DNA of 64,000 bases from Mixta mediterraneensis (GCF_014946725.1 NZ_JACFXY010000009.1:1-64000); one strand, 5' to 3'; counted from the stretch's first letter, positions 39,265 through 50,962 are shown. A program made the numbers and translations. Notes: a model not told the origin generated them from the letters alone.

Positions 39265-41496
39265 TCAATGCAGGCGGTGCGCATCTATAATATCGGGCAC
39301 CTGATTCAGACGTGCCAGCACGCGGCCCAGCACCTGCTGATTATAAATTTCAATGTCCATATCAATGGTAGCCAGTTGCTTTCTGGTATCGCTGCGGCTC
39401 GACATGCCCAGCACATTGACCTTCTCGTTGGCGAGAATCGTGGTGATATCACGCAGCAGTCCGCTGCGATCGTTAGCAGTTACACGCACCACCAGCGAAT
39501 AACCGCTGGAATAGCTTTCGCCCCATACCGCATCAACAATGCGCTCTGGCGCGTGTGAAATCAGCTCAGCAAGCTGGTCGCAGTCAGCGCGATGGATAGA
39601 AATGCCGCGACCTTGCGTAATAAAGCCAACAATAGCGTCGCCCGGAATAGGCTGGCAGCAGCGCGCAATGTAATGCATCAGGTTGCCAACCCCTTCCACT
39701 ACAACGCGTCCACTCTCTTTGCGCGACGATACAGAATGCGATTTTTGCGTCAACTGACGTAACGCTTCGCGGTCCTCCTCTTCAGCGCTTGGCTTATTAA
39801 GCTTAGCCTGCAGGAAGTTAACCATCTGATTAAGGCGAATATCGCCGCCGCCAATGGATGCCAGCAGCTCTTCAAGCGAAGTAACGTTATAGCGCGGCAG
39901 CAACAGCTTTTCCGCTTCTTTCAGGCTGATGCCTATCTGGCTCAGTTCGCTGTCCAGAATCTGTCGGCCAGCAAGAATCTTCTTGTCGCGATCCTGTTTA
40001 CGGAACCAGTTATGAATCTTTGAACGTCCACGGCTGGTAGTAATGTAGCCAAGGTTCGGATTCAGCCAGTCGCGACTTGGATTCGGCTGTTTCTGAGTGA
40101 TCACTTCAACCTGATCGCCCATCTGCAACTGGTAGGTAAACGGAACGATGCGGCCGCCGATTTTTGCGCCAATGCAGCGATGCCCGATGTCACTGTGAAT
40201 ATGGTAAGCGAAGTCGAGCGGCGTTGAACCGGCGGGGAGATCAACCACATCCCCTTTCGGGGTAAACACGTAAACGCGATCGTCGAATACCTGACTACGT
40301 ACCTCTTCCAGCATTTCGCCGGAATCGGCCATCTCTTCCTGCCAGGTAATCAACTTACGCAGCCATGCTATGCGCTCTTCATGACCGGCTGCGCCACGCG
40401 CATTGCTGGAAGAAGGGCCTTCTTTGTACTTCCAGTGCGCAGCAACCCCCAGTTCAGCATCTTCATGCATCTGGCGGGTACGAATCTGGATTTCAACCGT
40501 TTTGCCTTTCGGCCCCAGCACCACGGTATGAATCGACTGATAGCCGTTGGGTTTTGGGTTAGCGACGTAATCATCAAACTCGCTAGGCAAATGACGGTAT
40601 AGCGTATGCACCGTTCCCAGCGCGCCATAACAATCCTGCAACCGTTCTGCCACGATGCGCACCGCACGCACGTCAAACAACTCGTCGAATGCCAGCGATT
40701 TTTTCTGCATCTTACGCCAGATGCTGTAGATATGTTTGGGACGCCCATACACGTCGGCACGCACGCCCTCTTTCGCCATCTCTTTGCGCAAGTTATCGAC
40801 GAAATTTTCGATGTACTGTTCACGGTCAATGCGGCGCTCATGAAGCAGCCTGGCGATACGTTTATATTCGTCAGGATGCAAATAGCGGAAGCAGTAATCT
40901 TCCAGCTCCCACTTCAGCTGACCAATGCCCAGGCGATTGGCCAGGGGAGCATAGATATTGGTGCTCTCTTTGGCGGCCAGTACACGCTCATCTTCCGACG
41001 CGTCTTTCATTTCGCGCAGATTCATGATGCGTTCCGCCAGCTTCAGCACGACGCAGCGGAAATCTTCCACCATGGCCAGCAACATCCGGCGGACGTTATC
41101 CACCTGCTCGGAGGCCATAGAGTCATTGTGGATCGCTTTGAGCTGGCGGATAGCGTCCATATCGCGCACACCACGCACCAGCGAAACGATACTTTTGCCA
41201 ACGGCTTGTTCCAGCGCCTCTTCACTTACCACTTCATCATTCGCGAGCGGGAAAATTAGCGCGGCGCACAGGCTGTCAATATCCATACTGAGCATCGAGA
41301 GGATTTCGACCATCTCAATGCCACGCCACAGCAGCAGAGATTGTCGCGGGTGGTTGTGCGTTTGGGCTTCACAATAGCACCAGGTTTCGGCAATACGTTG
41401 ACATGATTGCGGGTTGGTCATGCCAAGACTGGCGATCCACTGGTCGAGGGCAAACTCCCCCGCCGTATTTAAATGCGCACTTCTAACCGCAACCAT
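39265..41496 (-). CDS. relA: ribosome-dependent GTP pyrophosphokinase RelA
   Basis: RelA makes (p)ppGpp when uncharged tRNA occupies the ribosome. From the ATG at 41496 (GGAGAGG upstream) the product is 743 residues. It shows the inactive HD-like domain, the synthetase domain (YGRPKHIYSIWRKMQKK, FDELFDVRAVRIV, NPKPNGYQSIHTVVLGP), the TGS domain (VYVFTPKGDVVDLPAGSTPLDFAY) and the C-terminal ACT domain (YSLVVRVTANDRSGLLRDI). An upstream ATG at 41511 was rejected because it lies inside the ribosome site. It is intact. Confidence 0.97.
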   Translation of the reverse strand: MVAVRSAHLNTAGEFALDQWIASLGMTNPQSCQRIAETWCYCEAQTHNHPRQSLLLWRGIEMVEILSMLSMDIDSLCAALIFPLANDEVVSEEALEQAVGKSIVSLVRGVRDMDAIRQLKAIHNDSMASEQVDNVRRMLLAMVEDFRCVVLKLAERIMNLREMKDASEDERVLAAKESTNIYAPLANRLGIGQLKWELEDYCFRYLHPDEYKRIARLLHERRIDREQYIENFVDNLRKEMAKEGVRADVYGRPKHIYSIWRKMQKKSLAFDELFDVRAVRIVAERLQDCYGALGTVHTLYRHLPSEFDDYVANPKPNGYQSIHTVVLGPKGKTVEIQIRTRQMHEDAELGVAAHWKYKEGPSSSNARGAAGHEERIAWLRKLITWQEEMADSGEMLEEVRSQVFDDRVYVFTPKGDVVDLPAGSTPLDFAYHIHSDIGHRCIGAKIGGRIVPFTYQLQMGDQVEVITQKQPNPSRDWLNPNLGYITTSRGRSKIHNWFRKQDRDKKILAGRQILDSELSQIGISLKEAEKLLLPRYNVTSLEELLASIGGGDIRLNQMVNFLQAKLNKPSAEEEDREALRQLTQKSHSVSSRKESGRVVVEGVGNLMHYIARCCQPIPGDAIVGFITQGRGISIHRADCDQLAELISHAPERIVDAVWGESYSSGYSLVVRVTANDRSGLLRDITTILANEKVNVLGMSSRSDTRKQLATIDMDIEIYNQQVLGRVLARLNQVPDIIDAHRLH

Positions 41497-41537
41497 ATCC
41501 TCTCCTGGCATACCGATCTGAACGATCGCTTATGTTT

Positions 41538-42463
41538 TTATGAACAGCACCATGGATTCGAAATGATGGCTATGTCGGAACTATCCAGCATTCCGCCCCT
41601 TTCCAATTGGTAACCCGCCGATAGCCGTGTCTGGCTATCGCGGACGAGCGTTACAGGATTACTCGAAACATAGACCACATGTTGTGGTGCTAGTTTAATC
41701 ACATGCGTTATCACGCCTGCGGCGGCAGCACGTACCGGATCGAGTAATACCTTGTTAAATCCCAGCTCCACCCACGGCTGGCGCGAAATAGCGTCTCCCA
41801 GCTAGTGCAGAAACAGGCTGACATTTTTAAGATTATTCAGATTCGCATTATACGCTGCCTGCTGACCTAATGCTGCTATGCTCGCCACACCTACCGCAAT
41901 TTGTACGAATTTTCCTGCAGGAAGCGAGAAGTCTCCCATGCCGAAAAACCGATCCCTCAGCTGAACGTCCGGTTGCAGACCCCGCCAGACAATAGCTTTT
42001 GCCTTCTGCTGATTCGCCGCATCGGTTATCTGCATAAAAATGTGCAGGCTGAAGATTAGCTTAAGACTGTGCGGCTGACAGAACGGTTGGTTATGACTTA
42101 GCGCTATTCATTCCTTAGCTGCTCTCGCTCAGGAGTTAATGTTAGCGGGTATTTATGCGAAAAGTGTTCCAGTTTTTTACTGTCGCTGGCGTGTCATGCA
42201 TCAGGATGGCGCAAAATTCGCAGTGGCGCGTTATCTGCCCGCACCCGTTTAGCCTGCCTCAACCGTTTTACCCTTTTTAGCGCGCAAACAGTGACGTAAC
42301 GGTGCAATCCATGCCTTAAGAGTGGGCATCAAAATGGGGCAAGACGGGACACCTGGCACCCTAAATAGTCTGCTTTGCTTAGCCTGTGGCGTAACGGCTG
42401 TGCTTTACCCTGCTGTGATAGTTTGATCGCCATGCGCTGTTTTGCGACGTAAAATTGCGCCAT
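41538..42463 (-). pseudogene. rlmD: decayed 23S rRNA m5U1939 methyltransferase RlmD
   Basis: Pieces of RlmD are visible in order on the minus strand: the start [10 protein letters not shown] at 42463, LKAWIAPLRHCLRA near 42290, VRADNAPLRILRHPDA near 42220, DAANQQKAKAIVWRGLQP and GMGDFSLPAGK near 41950, NLNNLKNV, then GFNKVLLDPVRAAAAGV and VVYVSSNPVTLVRDS to 41538. The SAM-motif region VLDLFCGMG reads LRDRFFGMG and the catalytic Cys of SCNP is now Ser. Several stops and frameshifts occur and about 370 bp of the 5' half are missing. This is an old, multiply damaged pseudogene between relA and barA, its usual place. Confidence 0.9.
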
Positions 42464-42550
42464 AGTCTTGTGAATTCTCTCTTAAAAATCGCTGTGCATG
42501 GCGTTACCGACGGGATGCACAAGGATGTAAACGCCGGAGTCAGCCGTACT

Positions 42551-45280
42551 ATGACCAAATACAGCCTGCGGGCGCGAATGATGGTTTTGATTTTGGCTCC
42601 AACCTTAATGGTGGGCCTGCTGCTCAGCTCTTTCTTCGTTGTACACCGCTATAACGAGCTGCAACGACAGGTAATGGATGCTGGCGTCAATATTATCGAG
42701 CCGCTGGCGATTTCCAGTGAATACAGCATGACGTGGCATAACCGCGACGCCATGAGTGAGTTGGTTAGTCTGCTGCATCGTCGCCATTCAGATATTGTCC
42801 GGGCGATTTCGGTTTTCGACAAAGACAACCGGCTTTATGTCAGCTCAAACAATAAACACAATCTTAGCCTGCTGCAGAAAGAGAAAATTAATGCCCTGCA
42901 GGATAACGTCTCAATAGAGCGGCACGGCAATATGTTAATCCTGCGCAAACCGATCACCACTGAGCGCTATGCCGTGGATGAGATCCCCGGTGAAGGCGCA
43001 AAGCTGTCCGGTAATCCGCTGGGCTATGTGGCGATTGAACTTGATCTGCAATCGGTACGCCTGCAGCAGTATAAAGAAGTGTTTGTCGCCACGCTGATGC
43101 TGCTGTTCTGCCTGTGCATTGCCATGCTGTTTGCCTATCGACTTATGCGCGACGTGACTGGCCCGATCCGCAATATGGTCAGCACCGTTGACCGCATTCG
43201 TCGCGGTCAACTTGATAGTCGCGTCGAGGGATACATGCTTGGCGAGCTAAATATCCTCAAGAATGGCATTAATGCAATGGCGATGTCACTCACCGCCTAC
43301 CACGAAGAGATGCAGCACAATATCGATCAGGCTACGTATGATCTGCGTGAAACGCTGGAACAGCTGGAGATCCAGAACGTTGAACTGGATCTGGCGAAAA
43401 AGCGTGCTCAGGAAGCGGCGCGTATTAAGTCTGAGTTCCTTGCCAATATGTCGCACGAGCTGCGCACGCCGCTGAATGGCGTGCTTGGATTTACTCGTCA
43501 GATGTTGAAAACGCCGCTGCGCACTACTCAGCGCGATTATATGCAAGCCATTGAGCGTTCAGCGAATAACCTGTTGAGCATCATCAATGACGTGCTCGAT
43601 TTTTCAAAGCTTGAAGCGGGTAAGCTGGTGCTGGAATCCATTCCATTCCCGCTGCGCGCCACCCTTGATGAAACGCTGGTGTTATTAGCGCCATCCGCAC
43701 ATGAAAAAGGCCTGGAATTGACCGTGGTGTGCGACAGTAGCGTGCCTGATAACGTGATTGGCGATGCCCTGCGCTTACAGCAAATTCTGATTAACCTGAT
43801 CGGCAACGCCATCAAATTTACCCAAAAAGGCACTATCGATCTCAGAGTCGATCTACTTGCGATTAACGCTACCCGCGTCAAGCTGGAGATACAGGTACAC
43901 GATACCGGCATCGGTATTTCCGGGCAGCAACAAACGCAGCTGTTTCAGGCATTCCGGCAGGCTGACGCCAGCATCTCACGTCGCCATGGCGGCACCGGTT
44001 TAGGACTGGTGATTACGCAAAAATTAGTGAAAGAGATGGGCGGTGAAATTACTTTCTACAGCCGGCCAGGAGAGGGATCAACTTTCTGGATCCGTGTCCA
44101 GCTTGATCTCAATCCTAATGCACCGGGGATGCCCCGCGTACTGGATGCATTATCGCATTCGCGTATTGCTTACGTAGAATCCCATCCCAGCGTGGCGAAA
44201 TCGGTGCTGCAAATGTTAAGCGTGACGCCGCTGCAAATTGATTACAGCGAAACCCTGCAAGGGCTAAAAGAGGATCACTATCCGCTGCTGTTAATGGCAA
44301 TGCCAGTGGATGTCGATCAGCACCAGTTACTGGCCGATGACCTGATTAATTCCCTGCTGGATCGCGCTGATAATGTGCTGCTGGCCTTGCCAAGCCCGAT
44401 GATGCTGCTGGCAGATGAACTGAAAGTGCGCGGCATCGATGGCTGCATTGCTAAACCTGTTTCGCAGACGCGCTTATTGCCCATGCTGCTGGAGCTGCAT
44501 AGCCGTCAACTCAGCGAATTACCGGCCTCGCCGCGTTTACCGCTGACGGTGATGGCGGTGGATGACAACCCTGCCAACCTGAAATTGATCGGCGCACTGC
44601 TGGAAGAGCAGGTACAAAAAATAGTGCTGTGTAACAGTGCCGGGCAGGCTATTCGCCAGGCGCGTCTTCAGCCGCTGGATGTGATCCTGATGGATATTCA
44701 GATGCCAGATATAGACGGCATCCGCGCCAGCGAAATTATTCGCAACCTGCCGCAGCACGCACATACGCCAATTGTTGCTGTTACCGCGCATGCGATTGAT
44801 GGCGAGCGTGAACAACTGATTAAAGCAGGCATGAATGATTATCTCGCCAAGCCAATTGATGAGAACAAACTCAGCCAGTTGCTGGCACGTTATACACCAA
44901 CACCTACGGTTCAGCCCCCAGAGTTACCGCAAATTCTGCCGACGCTGGACTGGACGCTGGCGCTGCGCCAGGCAGCAAATAAGCCAGATTTAGCACGCGA
45001 TATGCTGAGCATGTTATTAGCCTTTTTACCGGAAGTGCACGAAAAGATGGAGATGTTCATCGCTGCCAATGATGTGGCAGGATTGCGTGAAATCATTCAT
45101 AAGCTACACGGTAGCGCCAGCTACAGTGGCGTGCCGCGTATGAAACAGCTATGTCATCAGCTGGAAAAAGAGTTGCATCACGCTAACGACTTTGCAGCGC
45201 TTGAGCCGGAGCTTTTGGAGTTACAGGATGAAATGGAGAATGTGGCGCAGGAAGCTCGACGCATTTTGGCTGCGGAATAG
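42551..45280 (+). CDS. barA: hybrid sensor histidine kinase BarA
   Basis: BarA senses short-chain carboxylates and phosphorylates UvrY, which activates csrB and csrC. From the ATG at 42551 ([17 protein letters not shown]) the product is 909 residues: two membrane helices around a periplasmic domain, HAMP, histidine kinase core with His in [16 protein letters not shown] (about 304), ATP-binding NLIGNAIKF and [14 protein letters not shown], a receiver domain with Asp in [13 protein letters not shown], and an Hpt domain with His in [12 protein letters not shown]. The open frame extends upstream to 42455, but that start would overlap the old rlmD start. CsrB, its downstream target, is in this window. 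Confidence 0.97.
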   Translation: MTKYSLRARMMVLILAPTLMVGLLLSSFFVVHRYNELQRQVMDAGVNIIEPLAISSEYSMTWHNRDAMSELVSLLHRRHSDIVRAISVFDKDNRLYVSSNNKHNLSLLQKEKINALQDNVSIERHGNMLILRKPITTERYAVDEIPGEGAKLSGNPLGYVAIELDLQSVRLQQYKEVFVATLMLLFCLCIAMLFAYRLMRDVTGPIRNMVSTVDRIRRGQLDSRVEGYMLGELNILKNGINAMAMSLTAYHEEMQHNIDQATYDLRETLEQLEIQNVELDLAKKRAQEAARIKSEFLANMSHELRTPLNGVLGFTRQMLKTPLRTTQRDYMQAIERSANNLLSIINDVLDFSKLEAGKLVLESIPFPLRATLDETLVLLAPSAHEKGLELTVVCDSSVPDNVIGDALRLQQILINLIGNAIKFTQKGTIDLRVDLLAINATRVKLEIQVHDTGIGISGQQQTQLFQAFRQADASISRRHGGTGLGLVITQKLVKEMGGEITFYSRPGEGSTFWIRVQLDLNPNAPGMPRVLDALSHSRIAYVESHPSVAKSVLQMLSVTPLQIDYSETLQGLKEDHYPLLLMAMPVDVDQHQLLADDLINSLLDRADNVLLALPSPMMLLADELKVRGIDGCIAKPVSQTRLLPMLLELHSRQLSELPASPRLPLTVMAVDDNPANLKLIGALLEEQVQKIVLCNSAGQAIRQARLQPLDVILMDIQMPDIDGIRASEIIRNLPQHAHTPIVAVTAHAIDGEREQLIKAGMNDYLAKPIDENKLSQLLARYTPTPTVQPPELPQILPTLDWTLALRQAANKPDLARDMLSMLLAFLPEVHEKMEMFIAANDVAGLREIIHKLHGSASYSGVPRMKQLCHQLEKELHHANDFAALEPELLELQDEMENVAQEARRILAAE

Positions 45281-45335
45281 AACCTACAGTCTGGCCCTTG
45301 ATCGCTAATCAGCGCTGGGCCAGCCCGTAAGCTTT

Positions 45336-46475
45336 CTACTTAAGTCCACCCATTTTCAGCGTTGCGGCCACATTGCGTGCTGTCAGGTGAACGTTTTTAT
45401 CCGCATTTGCCAGTGCATCGTCCAGAGAGCAGATGCTATACAGCACGCTAAATACCGCATCCAGACCGTGTTCATGCACCACACCAACATCTGACGTTAA
45501 ACTGCCTGCGATCCCGATGACCGGTTTATTAAAACGCTTCGCCACGCTCGCCACGCCAATCGGAACTTTGCCGTTGATACTCTGGCTGTCAATGCGCCCT
45601 TCGCCGGTGATCACCAAATCAGCATCGGTAACGTGCTCTGCCAGGCCAAGCGCCTCAGTGACAATTTCAATACCACGGCGCAAATCCGCCTGGCAAAACG
45701 CATGCAGCGCGGCCCCCATTCCCCCCGCCGCGCCGCCACCAGGAATATGCAGCACGTCAATATCCAGATCGCGGTGAATAATCTGCGCGTAGTGCGTCAG
45801 CGCCTGATCAAGCTGCCTGACCAGTTCAGGCGTTGCCCCCTTCTGCGGGCCAAAGATCGCCGACGCGCCGTCATCGCCGGTCAAAGGATTAGTCACATCG
45901 CACGCCACTTCAAACCGGCACTGGTTTATTCGTGCGTCCAGCGCATCAATATCGATGCTGGCCAGCTCTGGCAGCGCGCCACCGCCATAACCAATCTCCC
46001 GGCCCTGTTTGTCCAGCAAGCGGGCACCCAGCGCCTGCATCATACCGGCACCGCCGTCATTAGTGGCGCTTCCCCCGATACCGATAATGATGTGCTCAAC
46101 GCCCTTATTCAGCGCATTTTTGATCAGCTCGCCAGTGCCAAATGAGGTAGTGACCAGCGGATCACGCTGCGCCGCAGGCACTAATTCCAGCCCGCTGGCT
46201 GCCGCCATCTCGATATATGCGGTGCGCTCGTCACCCGAAAGACCATAAAAAGCGTCAACCTGCGCGCCAAGCGGGCCGGTCACCTTCAGCCTGATGATTT
46301 TTCCTTCCGTCGCCGCCACCATTGCCTCTACCGTGCCTTCGCCACCGTCAGCGACCGGTATTTTCACGTAATGCGCATCCGGGAAGATCTCACGGAATCC
46401 CGCTTCGATCGCCGACGCCACATCCAGGGCGGATAAACTCTCTTTATATGAATCCGGTGCGATAACGATTTTCAT
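45336..46475 (-). CDS. garK: glycerate 2-kinase GarK
   Basis: GarK phosphorylates D-glycerate to 2-phosphoglycerate, the last step of galactarate/glucarate breakdown. The 379-residue protein begins MKIVIAPDSYKESLSALDVA, with VADGGEGTVEAM, IGIGGSATNDGGAGMMQALGA, FGPQKGA and VITGEGRIDSQS motifs of the type I family. The ATG at 46475 is chosen; one two codons upstream is also possible. It is the last gene of the gudP-gudX-gudD-garL-garR-garK block. Confidence 0.95.
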   Translation of the reverse strand: MKIVIAPDSYKESLSALDVASAIEAGFREIFPDAHYVKIPVADGGEGTVEAMVAATEGKIIRLKVTGPLGAQVDAFYGLSGDERTAYIEMAAASGLELVPAAQRDPLVTTSFGTGELIKNALNKGVEHIIIGIGGSATNDGGAGMMQALGARLLDKQGREIGYGGGALPELASIDIDALDARINQCRFEVACDVTNPLTGDDGASAIFGPQKGATPELVRQLDQALTHYAQIIHRDLDIDVLHIPGGGAAGGMGAALHAFCQADLRRGIEIVTEALGLAEHVTDADLVITGEGRIDSQSINGKVPIGVASVAKRFNKPVIGIAGSLTSDVGVVHEHGLDAVFSVLYSICSLDDALANADKNVHLTARNVAATLKMGGLK

Positions 46476-46552
46476 AGGCAATCCGAGCGCTGTTGATGGA
46501 TTAAAAGGCTTAAGCAGGCCAGCCCGGTATCCGCAGATACCGGAACCGCGCT

Positions 46553-47437
46553 TTAGCGGGAAATCTCAACCTTCGCTAACTTTTCATAATAGCAGGCGAG
46601 CGCGCTATGGTCGGCGGTGCCCTGCCCCTCGTTACGCAGCGCCTGCATCATCTCCATCACGGCAGCGGTCAGCGGGAGTTGCGCGCCAATACCGTGCGAC
46701 GTGTCGAGTGCATTGGCAAGATCCTTGATGTGTAGATCGATACGAAAACCCGGCTTGAAATTACGATCCATCACCATCGGCGCTTTAGCATCCAGCACGG
46801 TACTGCCCGCCAGACCACCGCGAATCGCCTGGTAAACCAGATCTGGATTTACTCCCGCTTTGGTTGCCAGTGACAGCGCTTCAGACATCGCAGCAATATT
46901 CAGAGCAACAATCACCTGGTTCGCCAGCTTGGTGACATTCCCTGCCCCAATATCGCCGGTATGCACCACCGATCCCGCCATGGTTTTCATGATGTCGTAG
47001 CACTGATCGAATACCGCCTGGTCACCTCCCACCATCACCGATAAGGTGCCTTCGATAGCTTTGGGTTCGCCGCCACTGACTGGCGCGTCCAGCATTTTAA
47101 TCTGCTTTTCAGCAAGCGCATCGTGAATTTCACGGCTTGCCAGCGGCGCAATCGAGCTCATATCAATGACGATCAGGCCCGGCTTTGCCCCCTCAATAAT
47201 GCCGTTTTCCCCCAGGCAAACGTCTTTTACCTGCGGCGAATTCGGCACCATGGTAATCACTACGTCAACCTGCTCAGCGACCTCTTTTGGCGTTTTTGCC
47301 ACGGTCGCGCCAAGTTCAACCAGTTCCGCTTCGTTCTCAACGTTATGATCGCGCACCACCAGCGTATAGCCCGCTTTTACCAGGTTTTTACTCATCGGTT
47401 TGCCCATAATGCCCAGGCCGATAAATCCAATTTTCAT
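46553..47437 (-). CDS. garR: tartronate semialdehyde reductase GarR
   Basis: GarR reduces tartronate semialdehyde to D-glycerate. The 294-residue beta-hydroxyacid dehydrogenase has the NAD-binding start IGFIGLGIMGKPMSKNLVK, the substrate motif LDAPVSGGEPKAIEGTL (about residue 118) and the catalytic Lys in GNVTKLANQVIVALN (about 171). It lies 19 bases after garL. Confidence 0.95.
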   Translation of the reverse strand: MKIGFIGLGIMGKPMSKNLVKAGYTLVVRDHNVENEAELVELGATVAKTPKEVAEQVDVVITMVPNSPQVKDVCLGENGIIEGAKPGLIVIDMSSIAPLASREIHDALAEKQIKMLDAPVSGGEPKAIEGTLSVMVGGDQAVFDQCYDIMKTMAGSVVHTGDIGAGNVTKLANQVIVALNIAAMSEALSLATKAGVNPDLVYQAIRGGLAGSTVLDAKAPMVMDRNFKPGFRIDLHIKDLANALDTSHGIGAQLPLTAAVMEMMQALRNEGQGTADHSALACYYEKLAKVEISR

Positions 47438-47456
47438 TGCGTTACCCCTTCGTTGA

Positions 47457-48227
47457 TTACTGCTTAAATTTGTCGCACAGCGCCTGCGTGGCGTTGCGGA
47501 ACACCCCTAAGTCGCTGCCGACAGCAATAAAGCTCGCGCCCCATTCCAGATAGCGGCGTGCATCGGCTTCTACAGGGGCCAGAATACCGCCTGGTTTACC
47601 CGCAGCCCTGGCGCGTTCAAATATGTATTTAATGACCTTCAGCACTTCCGGGTGCGCCGGTTGGCCAAGGTAACCCAGCGCCGCAGAGAGATCGCCGGGA
47701 CCGACAAAAATGCCGTCTACGCCCTCAACCGCAGCGATGGCATCAATGTTGTCCACCGCCTGCTGCGTTTCAATCTGTACCAGCACCGTAATGTTGTCAT
47801 TGATGCTGGTGTTGTAATCCGCCAGCGTGCCGTACATATTGCTGCGGTGCGAAACCGATACGCCGCGAATACCTGCCGGTGGATAGCGCGTGGAGGCCAC
47901 CGCCTGAATCGCCTCTTTTTCTGTCTCGACAAACGGCACGAGGAAATTGTAAAAACCAATATCCAGCAAGCGTTTAATAATAACCGGTTCATTGCATGGC
48001 GGACGCACCACCGGCGCGCTGTGACTGCCTTTCAGCGCCATCAGCTGCGGAATAAATGTCGTGATGTCGTTAGGTGCGTGTTCACCATCCAGCACCAGCC
48101 AGTCAAATCCGGCCAGCCCTAAGACTTCAGTGGTGAGCGGGTTTGCCAGCGCGCACCAGCTACCAATCAGGGTTTCCCCCGCCAGTAAACGACGACGAAA
48201 GCTATTCGGCCAGGCTGCATTGCTCAT
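47457..48227 (-). CDS. garL: 5-keto-4-deoxy-D-glucarate aldolase GarL
   Basis: GarL splits 5-keto-4-deoxyglucarate into pyruvate and tartronate semialdehyde. The 256-residue HpcH/HpaI aldolase has [16 protein letters not shown], the catalytic region [37 protein letters not shown] and [12 protein letters not shown]. It follows the palindrome after gudD, and an AGGAGT ribosome site precedes the ATG. Confidence 0.95.
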   Translation of the reverse strand: MSNAAWPNSFRRRLLAGETLIGSWCALANPLTTEVLGLAGFDWLVLDGEHAPNDITTFIPQLMALKGSHSAPVVRPPCNEPVIIKRLLDIGFYNFLVPFVETEKEAIQAVASTRYPPAGIRGVSVSHRSNMYGTLADYNTSINDNITVLVQIETQQAVDNIDAIAAVEGVDGIFVGPGDLSAALGYLGQPAHPEVLKVIKYIFERARAAGKPGGILAPVEADARRYLEWGASFIAVGSDLGVFRNATQALCDKFKQ

Positions 48228-48245
48228 GGTTTTACTCCTGTTATA

Positions 48246-48267
48246 TTGGCTCCCGCGCGGGAGCCAA
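48246..48267. repeat. perfect 22-bp palindrome between gudD and garL
   Basis: The half-site TTGGCTCCCGC is followed by its exact complement. On the transcribed (minus) strand the T run comes before, not after, the stem, so it is not a standard terminator. It may protect or process the message between gudD and garL. Confidence 0.7.
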
Positions 48268-48272
48268 AAAAG

Positions 48273-49605
48273 TTAGCGCACAAGGCATGGGCGTTTATTG
48301 TCAAAACTCCAGCCTGGCACCAGGAACTGCATCGCCTGCGCATCATCACGTGCACCCAGACCGTGTTTTTGATAGAGCGCATTGGCTTGCATCACTTGAT
48401 CCATATCCAGCTCAACGCCCAGTCCCGGCTTTTGCGGCACCTGTACCATGCCGCCTTTGATCTGGAATGGCTCTTTGGTCAGGCGCTGATTGCCCTCCTG
48501 CCAAATCCAGTGCGTATCAATAGCGGTAATCGCGCCCGGCGCGGCGGCGGCAACGTGGGTAAACATTGCCAGGGAAATATCAAAGTGATTGTTGGAGTGC
48601 GAACCCCATGTCAGGCCAAAATCGTGACACATTTGCGCCACGCGCACCGACCCCTGCATCGTCCAGAAATGCGGATCGGCAAGCGGAATATCCACTGATT
48701 GCAGGGAAATGGTGTGGCCCATTTGTCGCCAGTCGGTAGCGATCATATTGGTCGCGGTCTGCATACCGGTGGCACGCCGGAACTCTGCCATCACCTCTCG
48801 GCCCGAATATCCCTGCTCCGCACCGCACGGATCTTCTGCATATGCCAGCACGTCTTTCAGCTGTTTACCCAGCAGAATCGCTTCGTTGAGCGACCATGCG
48901 CCGTTCGGATCAAGCGTGATGCGTGCTGTAGGGAAGCGTTTTGCCAGCGCAGTCACCGCTTCAGCTTCTTCGCCACCGCGCAGCACGCCACCTTTCAGTT
49001 TGAAATCGTTGAAGCCATATTTTTCATACGCGGCTTCAGCCAGACGCACCACGCTGTCTGGCGTCAAGGCTTCTTCATGGCGCAGGCGATACCAGTCGCA
49101 TTTGTCATTTTCCTGGCTTTGATACGGCAACGACGTTTTCTGGCGATTACCGATATAAAACAGATACCCGAGCATTTCAACGCTGTCGCGCTGTTGTCCG
49201 TCCCCCAGTAAAGAGGCCACATTGACGCCTAAGTGCTGGCCGAGCAGATCAAGCAATGCGGCTTCAATACCGGTGACGACATGAATGGTGGTACGCAGGT
49301 CAAAGGTCTGGTTACCACGCCCGTTTGTATCCCGGTCATGCAAAGGTGCTGCGCACCAGATTAAGGATATTTTTGTACTCGCCGACGGTTTTGCCAGCCA
49401 CCAGTGAAGCGGCATCTTCCAGCGTCTGGCGGATCTTCTCCCCACCGGGAATTTCTCCTACCCCCGTGTGTCCGGCGTTATCTTTGATGATGACAATGTT
49501 ACGGGTGAAAAACGGTGAGTGCGCCCCGCTGAGGTTTAGCAACATGCTGTCGTATCCGGCAACCGGAATCACCTGCATGGATGTGACGGTAGGTGTAGAA
49601 CTCAT
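48273..49605 (-). pseudogene. gudD: D-glucarate dehydratase GudD, 1-bp frameshift
   Basis: GudD dehydrates D-glucarate to 5-keto-4-deoxyglucarate. The frame from 49605 ([21 protein letters not shown]) runs to NLVRSTFA and stops at a TGA (49336-49338). One extra base within the sequence TTTGCATGACC shifts the frame; without it the protein continues [17 protein letters not shown] to the end, 443 residues. The catalytic enolase-superfamily residues ([35 protein letters not shown]) are all in the downstream part. The gene is therefore inactive as written. The following gudX paralog is intact. Confidence 0.88.
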
Positions 49606-49615
49606 CTCCTGCTCC

Positions 49616-50962
49616 TTACGCTGTCGCACGGCCAAATGCCGGGCGTTTACGGTCGAATGTCCAACCTGGCATCAGATATTGCATTGCCGTGGCGTCGTTA
49701 CGCGCCCCGGCAGGCAGTGATTTGTACAGCTCGTTGGCCTTACGCAACTGCTCCCAGTCCAGCTCAATACCAAGGCCTGGCGCGTCCGGCACGGCGATTT
49801 TGCCATTGCGGATCTGCAAGGGATTTTGAGTCAGGCGCTGGTCGCCCTCCTGCCAAATCCAGTGCGTATCTATCGCTGTTGGTTTACCTGGCGCCGCAGC
49901 GCCCACATGGGTAAACATCGCCAGCGAAATATCGAAGTGATTATTGGAGTGACAGCCCCACGTCAGACCCCACTCGTCACAGAGCTGTGCGACACGTACC
50001 GCGCCACTCAGCGTCCAGAAGTGGGGATCGGCCAGCGGAATGTCTACTGCATTCAACATCACCGCATGGTTTAATTCGCGCCAGTTGGTAGCGATCATGT
50101 TGGTCGCCATCGGCAAGCCGGTTGCGCGACGGAATTCAGCCATCACTTCACGACTGGAGTAGCCTTGCTCAGCGCCACAGGGATCTTCTGCATAAGTCAG
50201 TACGTCCTGCATGCCCTTGCATAACCCGATGGCTTCGTCCAGTAACCAGGCCCCATTGGGATCGACAGTGATACGAGCGCCTGGAAAGCGCTTTTTCAGC
50301 GCGACTGCTGTTTCAATTTCCTGCTCGCCCGGCAGTACGCCCCCTTTGAGTTTAAAATCTTTGAAGCCGTATTTATCCTGCGCGGCTTCGGCTAAACGAA
50401 CCACCGAAGCGCTGTTGAGCGCTTCCTGATGACGCAGGTGATACCAGTCATGGCTGGCGTTCTCGCCGCTAAGATAAGGCAAATCCGTTTTACGACGATC
50501 GCCGAGGTAAAACAGGTAGCCCAGCACCGTGACGTCATCGCGCTGTTTGCCCGGCCCGAGCAGCTCCGCCACCGGCACGCCAAGGCACTGTCCAAGCAGA
50601 TCGAGTAGCGCGGCTTCTAGTGCAGCAACCGCATTAACGCGCAGTTCAAAGGTCCATGCGCCGTTACCAAAGGTATCGAAATCGGCCGACTGGTTGCCTT
50701 TATGTACCTGCTGTACCAGACGATTCATGCGTGCAATCTGTTGACCTTTAATCTGCGGGATAGCCTCTGTCAGCGTCTGGTAAATGGTTTCACCGCCCGG
50801 CGCCTCACCCACGCCGGTGTGCCCAGCGCTATCAGTCAGCACCACGATATTACGGGTAAAGCAGGCATTGTGCGCGCCACCAATATTCAGCAACATGCTG
50901 TCGTAACCGGCTACCGGAATCACCTGCATGTCAGTGATAACCGGCGTACTTTGCGTATTCAT
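49616..50962 (-). CDS. gudX: glucarate dehydratase-related protein GudX
   Basis: The 448-residue enolase-superfamily protein is a paralog of GudD; it contains [25 protein letters not shown] at the start, [47 protein letters not shown] and [12 protein letters not shown]. In E. coli GudX has little dehydratase activity on its own and its real role is uncertain. It sits between gudP and gudD. It is intact, and could in principle supply some glucarate dehydratase activity here. Confidence 0.9.
   Translation of the reverse strand: MNTQSTPVITDMQVIPVAGYDSMLLNIGGAHNACFTRNIVVLTDSAGHTGVGEAPGGETIYQTLTEAIPQIKGQQIARMNRLVQQVHKGNQSADFDTFGNGAWTFELRVNAVAALEAALLDLLGQCLGVPVAELLGPGKQRDDVTVLGYLFYLGDRRKTDLPYLSGENASHDWYHLRHQEALNSASVVRLAEAAQDKYGFKDFKLKGGVLPGEQEIETAVALKKRFPGARITVDPNGAWLLDEAIGLCKGMQDVLTYAEDPCGAEQGYSSREVMAEFRRATGLPMATNMIATNWRELNHAVMLNAVDIPLADPHFWTLSGAVRVAQLCDEWGLTWGCHSNNHFDISLAMFTHVGAAAPGKPTAIDTHWIWQEGDQRLTQNPLQIRNGKIAVPDAPGLGIELDWEQLRKANELYKSLPAGARNDATAMQYLMPGWTFDRKRPAFGRATA

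Noticed and set aside
45281..45335. Terminator between barA and garK
   Set aside because: The arms CTGGCCC and GGGCCAG can pair, but the loop is long and no T run follows on either strand, so it is not listed as a terminator.
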